From NCBI GenBank assembly GCA_030737875.1, contig CM060910.1, forward strand, positions 251,132,427-251,196,426: a DNA stretch of 64,000 nt, in the 5' to 3' direction. Both the position numbers and the translations under genes were made by a program. The notes beneath the pieces are model-generated. The model did not search any database. It saw only the letters and a program-made list of their open reading frames with translations, and had not been told where the DNA came from. Within the stretch, counting starts at the first letter, position 1; every line of letters begins with the position of its first letter. Source of the stretch: Allium sativum (Eukaryota; Streptophyta; Magnoliopsida; Asparagales; Amaryllidaceae). This document shows positions 60,101 to 64,000 of the stretch, piece after piece.

Positions 60101-62247
60101 GGATTTAAACACTTAACCCAATTATTCATCAAACACTCAGTCCTTATTGTAAAATTAATTCATTGAGGGAAACAAGCCAATACACACATTTATCATTTGT
60201 GAAATATCTTTATCTTTTCAGAAATTATGAGCAGCGTATAATTAAAAACATTATTAACTCTATATCAAACCTTAATTAACAAAAAATCGCAAAAACAGAC
60301 TACATGAAGGATACTTTTTTAGCCGACTATTCAAAAAATAAAAACATTTGTCTTTTGCACAGTTCAAAATGATAAATCTCATCCATTTATCAGATTCACC
60401 GATAACTAAACCAAAAAAATTGTCAAGAAGCATTGTTAGAAATAAAAAAGAAGGTAATCGCACATATTTGTAAATTAATACTGTAAAATGATAAATAACA
60501 AGACTCTGTAAAGATAAATAGCAAAACTTTGAAAAAGCACTGTAAATCAATGCTGTACATTAATACTGGGTGGCATGAAAATCAATACTGGGCAACATGA
60601 AAATCAATACTGTTAATCAGTACTGTAAAATGATCAACAAAACTCTGGAAAGACCATTGTAAATCAATACTGGGCAACATGAAATTGAACAATCAACAAA
60701 ATGTCGAAAATGGTTTGTTTGTGTAAAACAAATATAGACAATCAACAAACACAGATAAATATCTTCTTGAAATACTATTTAGAACAAACATAGAAGTAGT
60801 AAAACTAACACATATACTCATTTAAAACAAACACAGACAATCATTTAACACTTCAACAATATTAGTAACATAAAATATCAAGTTGTGAAAATGAGTAGAT
60901 ATAACAAACATAAAACAATGTTTTTTTTTAAAAGATAGATGCAATTATCTTTTTTAAGTCTGAAATAAAATAAGATATTCTACTAAACATTTAAAAATTG
61001 TTAATTACAAAATTGCAATTTTGTAATCATAAGTTCAGTTTTATCATTAACATTGCATATTTGCAACAAAAATTAACACATTACATATATACAATTATAA
61101 ATTGTTAATTACATTGCAGTTTGGTATTTAATGTTTATATCAATTAGAAATTGTTAATTACATTAGACTTTGACAATCTACTAACAATTAACAATTAACA
61201 CATTACATATATACAATTAACACATGAAAATATCAAAATGAACAAATTCAGTGGATATTACAAACATATCACAGTGTTTTTCTTTCAAAAGATAGATGCA
61301 ATTATCTTTTTTAAATCTGAAATATAATAAGGTATTCTACTGAACATTTAAAAATTGTTAATTACAAAAATGCAATTTTGTAATCGTAAGTTTAATTTTA
61401 CGACTAGAACAATTTATAATTTTGTAATCACATACAGTTAATTAACAATAAATGTCTTACAGGTTCATTTACCTTAAAAGATAAATACATTTATCTTTTT
61501 AAACTATTGAATTAAATATATGTACAACATTGAAATGATTGTGCAATCATTTACTGATATGTTACAATAAGAGTAAGCATGGCTGTATAATGAACATATG
61601 AACATGCTTTGCAACTAGAGCAAATAGATTGATGCTGTTAAAGATGATAAACCATATATGTTTTCAATTTTTCTAACTATAGTTTAACTTAGACAAATGT
61701 GAACAGTAACAAACAACAAAGATAAATGCACTTATCTTCTAAAATGAATAACAAATAGCAAAGATAAATGCACTTTTCTTCTTAACCAGTTGAATAGATA
61801 ACATCAAACTCTGTATAATTAATCATAGAGTTTCATATTAGATTAAATACTCACGAAAACCAAAAACACTTTACATGCAGTACAAAAACTATGAAATACA
61901 ACAATAGTTAACTAGGGTTTATCAAAGTTGCTTACAAATGAATAATAAAGAAGAATTACTTGTTTAGTAATCAAAAAAGAAGAAGAAGATGTTGTGTAGC
62001 TAGCAATGTCGTAACTGAAAGGTAGCTCAAAAGTAAATCGTAGGTTTGATTAGAAAAAGATTTAGCTGAAAAACGAAAATCAATTATAGAGGGGGGAAAT
62101 GAAAACGATCGCAACTGAATTTAGATGAAAATGAAGTGAAATTGGTTGATTTTTGGTAAACCTATGTTTTGATTTGCTAAGAGCTTTGATTGAGAAATGA
62201 CACAACGAAGAAACGAAAGAACAGATTGAAGAATGAGGCGTCTCGAT
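57163..62247. other. Unassigned AT-rich region up to LTR G
   Basis: No complete gene recognised. 57250-57840 repeats AAATGATAAAACTATTTATC-like phrases. 58670-58860 looks exon-like: FLIEQLAADMDIGIYQF, then after a TGCAG boundary DDPATQRWLQLLLYNVSTGK, ending in a stop. I do not know this protein. 59560-59700 has leader-like GC-richer sequence. 60280-61830 is AT-rich with GATAAA palindromes. The small open frames at 57452-57664, 57832-58044, 59037-59231, 60272-60550 and 62080-62268 have no domain. Confidence 0.4.
60535..60690. repeat. Short direct repeats AAATCAATACTGGGCAACATG
   Basis: Four or five imperfect copies of (A)AATCAATACTGGGCAACAT or the shorter GTAAATCAATACTG, at about 60543, 60568, 60598, 60621 and 60658. 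Each lies close to ACTCTG(T/G)AAAG phrases. Local duplication; function unknown. Confidence 0.7.
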
Positions 62248-62499
62248 TGTAACAACCCGTATTTTCAATAACCTGTTATAACATAAATCGAGGCAGAATT
62301 TAATTCTAAAATCTGAATCAAGGGAAACGGGTTATGCCATTGCGTTCGTCTCGGAAAAATACGCGAAATAGAGTCCGAGTTTTCGAAAATCGGAGTCCGT
62401 ATGACCCGATTAAGGCCCAACGAAGTTTTCAGAAAATTCCTAAGTAAAAACAGATTTCAAATTCAAATCTGAAATTGGGAATTGGGCCAGTTTGGGCCA

Positions 62500-62593
62500 G
62501 GCGGGAGAATTCCCGCCACAGTACCCAAGTCGACAGCCCTGTCGACTTGGGAGTCGACTGGGTTTGACCAGGTCGACAGCCCTGTCGACTTGG
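62500..62593. repeat. Cluster of three palindromes in LTR G
   Basis: GGCGGGAGAATTCCCGCC (62500-62517), then CCAAGTCGACAG-CC-CTGTCGACTTGG (62525-62550, perfect 12 bp arms), then a copy of it with one arm mismatch (62568-62593), with GAGTCGACTGG between. They lie ~150 bp upstream of the TATA box. They could cruciform in DNA or serve as dyad binding sites; being upstream of the likely start, they would not be in the 5' end of RNA begun here. Confidence 0.85.
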
Positions 62594-62719
62594 CTCAGAC
62601 GCCCAGTTCTGCCTGGTGCACCAGTTTGGGTTTGTGTTGAGCTTGGGGGCCAGATTCGATTTGGAGGGTTGAGATGAGAACTAGGGTTTAATCCTATGGT
62701 CTAAATCACTAGCCTAATC

Positions 62720-62727
62720 TATAAATA
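62720..62727 (+). promoter_or_regulatory. TATA box of LTR G
   Basis: TATAAATA followed by AGACCCTAACC. It is the clearest core-promoter match in this LTR; initiation would be expected about 30 bp downstream, near 62750. Confidence 0.55.
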
Positions 62728-63072
62728 AGACCCTAACCTACCCTAAATCCTCATTATTCATCCTAGCAACTAAACTATGGCAAAATCAATCCTCTCATGG
62801 CCTCCACTCTCTTCATCAAATTCCTAAATCAATTTCTAAGAGATTTCTATGCATACAAGTGTATTTAGACTTGTATGATCCTCTTTAGCTTGCATTAAAG
62901 TCTTGTTTCTCTACTTGGCATCATAAAGGAGGAGTCTTGATCAAGTTTGCTTGCATTTTTGGGGTTTAATTAGTTGCATAAGGGGTTTCTTACATTTGCT
63001 ATACTCATTTGAGTCCGCATAAGCATTGTAAGCCCTATTCCTCTCATACTTGAACTTTGAAGTTAAATGCAT

Positions 63073-63660
63073 GATATGCAAGTTGACATATGTTATGCAA
63101 GTTTGTTTATGCAAGTATGATATGCAAGTTGTCATATGTTATGCAAGTTTGTTTATGCAAGTATGATATGAAAGTTGTCATATGTTATGCAAGTTTATTT
63201 ATGCAAGTATGATATGCAAGTGACATATGTTATGCAAGTTTGTTTATGCAAGTATGATATGCAAGTTGTCATATGTTATGCAAGTTTGTTTATGCAAGTA
63301 TGATATGCAAGTGACATATGTTATGCAAGTTTGTTTATGCAAGTATGATATGCAAGTTGTCATATGTTATGCAAGTTTGTTTATGCAAGTATGATATGCA
63401 AGTTGTCATATGTTATGCAAGTTTGTTTATGCAAGTATGATATGCAAGTGACATATGTTATGCAAGTTTGTTTATGCAAGTATGATATGCAAGTTGTCAT
63501 ATGTTATGCAAGTTTGTTTATGCAAGTTTGATATGCAAGTTGTCATATGTTATGCAAGTTTGTTTATGCAAGTTTGATATGCAAGTTGTCATATGTTATG
63601 CAAGTTGGTTTATGCAAGTTTGATATGCAAGTTGTCATATGATATGCAAGTATGTTATGC
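63073..63660. repeat. 46 bp minisatellite in LTR G
   Basis: About 13 units of 43-46 bp. Each unit has three TATGCAAG phrases (GATATGCAAGT, TTATGCAAGTTT, TTTATGCAAGTAT) and one CATATG. Two length classes alternate: GCAAGTTGTCATATG and GCAAGTGACATATG (3 bp shorter). Confidence 0.95.
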
Positions 63661-63910
63661 AAAGTTTGGGATGGTCATATGGTTCATGTTATCATGTTAT
63701 GCATGCTTTTTGGGCGTAAAAATGTAATATGCAAGTGTGTGAACACATGAACATTTCATATGCCACCATGTTGAACTTGTGGCTTTAACACTTTTATGTC
63801 ATGATTATGCCAAGTTCCCTCTTTCTATCCTTTATGCGCTATTGCGATATGTAAGCGATGGGATTGCGTTTGGGGTTTGGGTAAACTTAAAGACATAAAA
63901 ACATGAGCTT

Positions 63911-63975
63911 GGGAATTTACCTATTAAGTTAGGTCTACCCATTGAGAATTTACCTATTAAGTTAGGTCTACCCAA
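63911..63975. repeat. 33 bp direct duplication in LTR G
   Basis: GAATTTACCTATTAAGTTAG followed by GTCTACCCA, twice, with a 33 bp period. Confidence 0.92.
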
Positions 63976-64000
63976 TTGCTTGAAAACTTGTAATGTGATG

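Larger units (their letters stand above)
55240..61780. repeat. Dispersed AAGATAAA-N-TTTATCTT palindromes
   Basis: At least a dozen imperfect palindromes of 20-25 bp, e.g. near 55257, 55425, 55622, 57290, 57534, 57718, 58154, 59148, 60933, 61288, 61475, 61721 and 61757. They have arms AAAAGATAAA / TTTATCTTTT and a short variable centre (TGCA, AGTA, TGTG). They are absent from the LTR elements on either side. The spacing is irregular. They could be subterminal or internal repeats of one large non-autonomous transposon, or GATA-type sites. Confidence 0.7.
62248..64000 (+). mobile_element. Partial plus-strand LTR (element G), cut by window edge
   Basis: TGTAACAACCCGTATTTTC at 62248 is a typical plant gypsy LTR start, and the composition changes sharply here. 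No purine tract precedes it, so it is the left (5') LTR or a solo LTR. It holds a GC-richer palindrome cluster, a TATA box at 62720, a short leader (CTAACCTACCCTAAATCC) and a large 46 bp minisatellite. Apart from the TGTAACAACCCG terminus it shares no obvious sequence with A-F, so it is a different family. The end, PBS and coding region are beyond the window. The frames at 62492-62677 and 62941-63135 are not considered genes. Confidence 0.75.

Noticed and set aside
1..64000. Possible CRISPR arrays, bacterial operons or prophage.
   Set aside because: The regular repeats are minisatellites without unique spacers, and the LTR, PBS, PPT and CACTA structure is that of a plant nuclear genome.

Overview
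The window looks like nuclear DNA from a flowering plant with a repeat-rich genome. It is AT-rich and has no long intact reading frame. It carries plant-type Ty3/gypsy primer-binding sites (TGGTATCAGAGC, complementary to the 3' end of initiator-Met tRNA), a CACTA transposon, a MITE-like element and a decayed DUF4283/zinc-knuckle coding region. I found no intact cellular protein gene, no rRNA or tRNA gene and no CRISPR array. Nearly every open frame of 60-145 codons lies inside an LTR or a minisatellite, and I treat these as non-coding. The species cannot be named from this sequence.

Layout, left to right. 1-2118 is the end of a minus-strand LTR (F) inserted in the 5' LTR of element B. B (2119-33132, plus strand) is a non-autonomous LTR retrotransposon: 5' LTR fragment 2119-5726, PBS 5729, about 1.4 kb of own internal sequence, polypurine tract at 13004-13016, and a 3' LTR of about 5.4 kb. 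A 5.9 kb minus-strand solo LTR (C, 6611-12504, TSD GGAAG) interrupts B's internal region. B's 3' LTR is split by a complete young element A (17396-32064, TSD ATTGG). A has two nearly identical 6.8 kb LTRs around only 1,040 bp of internal DNA.

Right of B lies a minus-strand DUF4283/zinc-knuckle pseudogene, now in three pieces (about 33990-35171, 46368-46791, 53935-54105). One break is a CACTA element (35172-46367, TSD CTT), which itself holds a 6.35 kb solo LTR (D, 38771-45120, TSD TTGTG). The other break is a 7.14 kb minus-strand solo LTR (E, 46792-53934, TSD ACGGC/ATGGC). 54106-62247 is unassigned AT-rich DNA with a 516 bp MITE-like element (56645-57160) and about a dozen copies of an AAGATAAA...TTTATCTT palindrome. 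At 62248 another plus-strand LTR (G) begins and runs off the window; it has GTCGAC palindromes, a TATA box and a 46 bp minisatellite.

How the parts work together: A, B, C and D, and more distantly E and F, form a group of giant-LTR, gene-poor retrotransposons that must depend on proteins made elsewhere. The conserved parts are therefore nucleic-acid features rather than proteins. Several non-coding structures keep their pairing while the sequence changes: a GTGAG-N5-CTCAC palindrome in all six LTR lineages examined, a 72-nt stem-loop near the LTR 3' end, and hairpins beside the PBS and in the internal region. The LTRs also share splice-donor-like and acceptor-like sites about 5 kb apart. These are the best candidates for an undescribed cis-acting RNA system.
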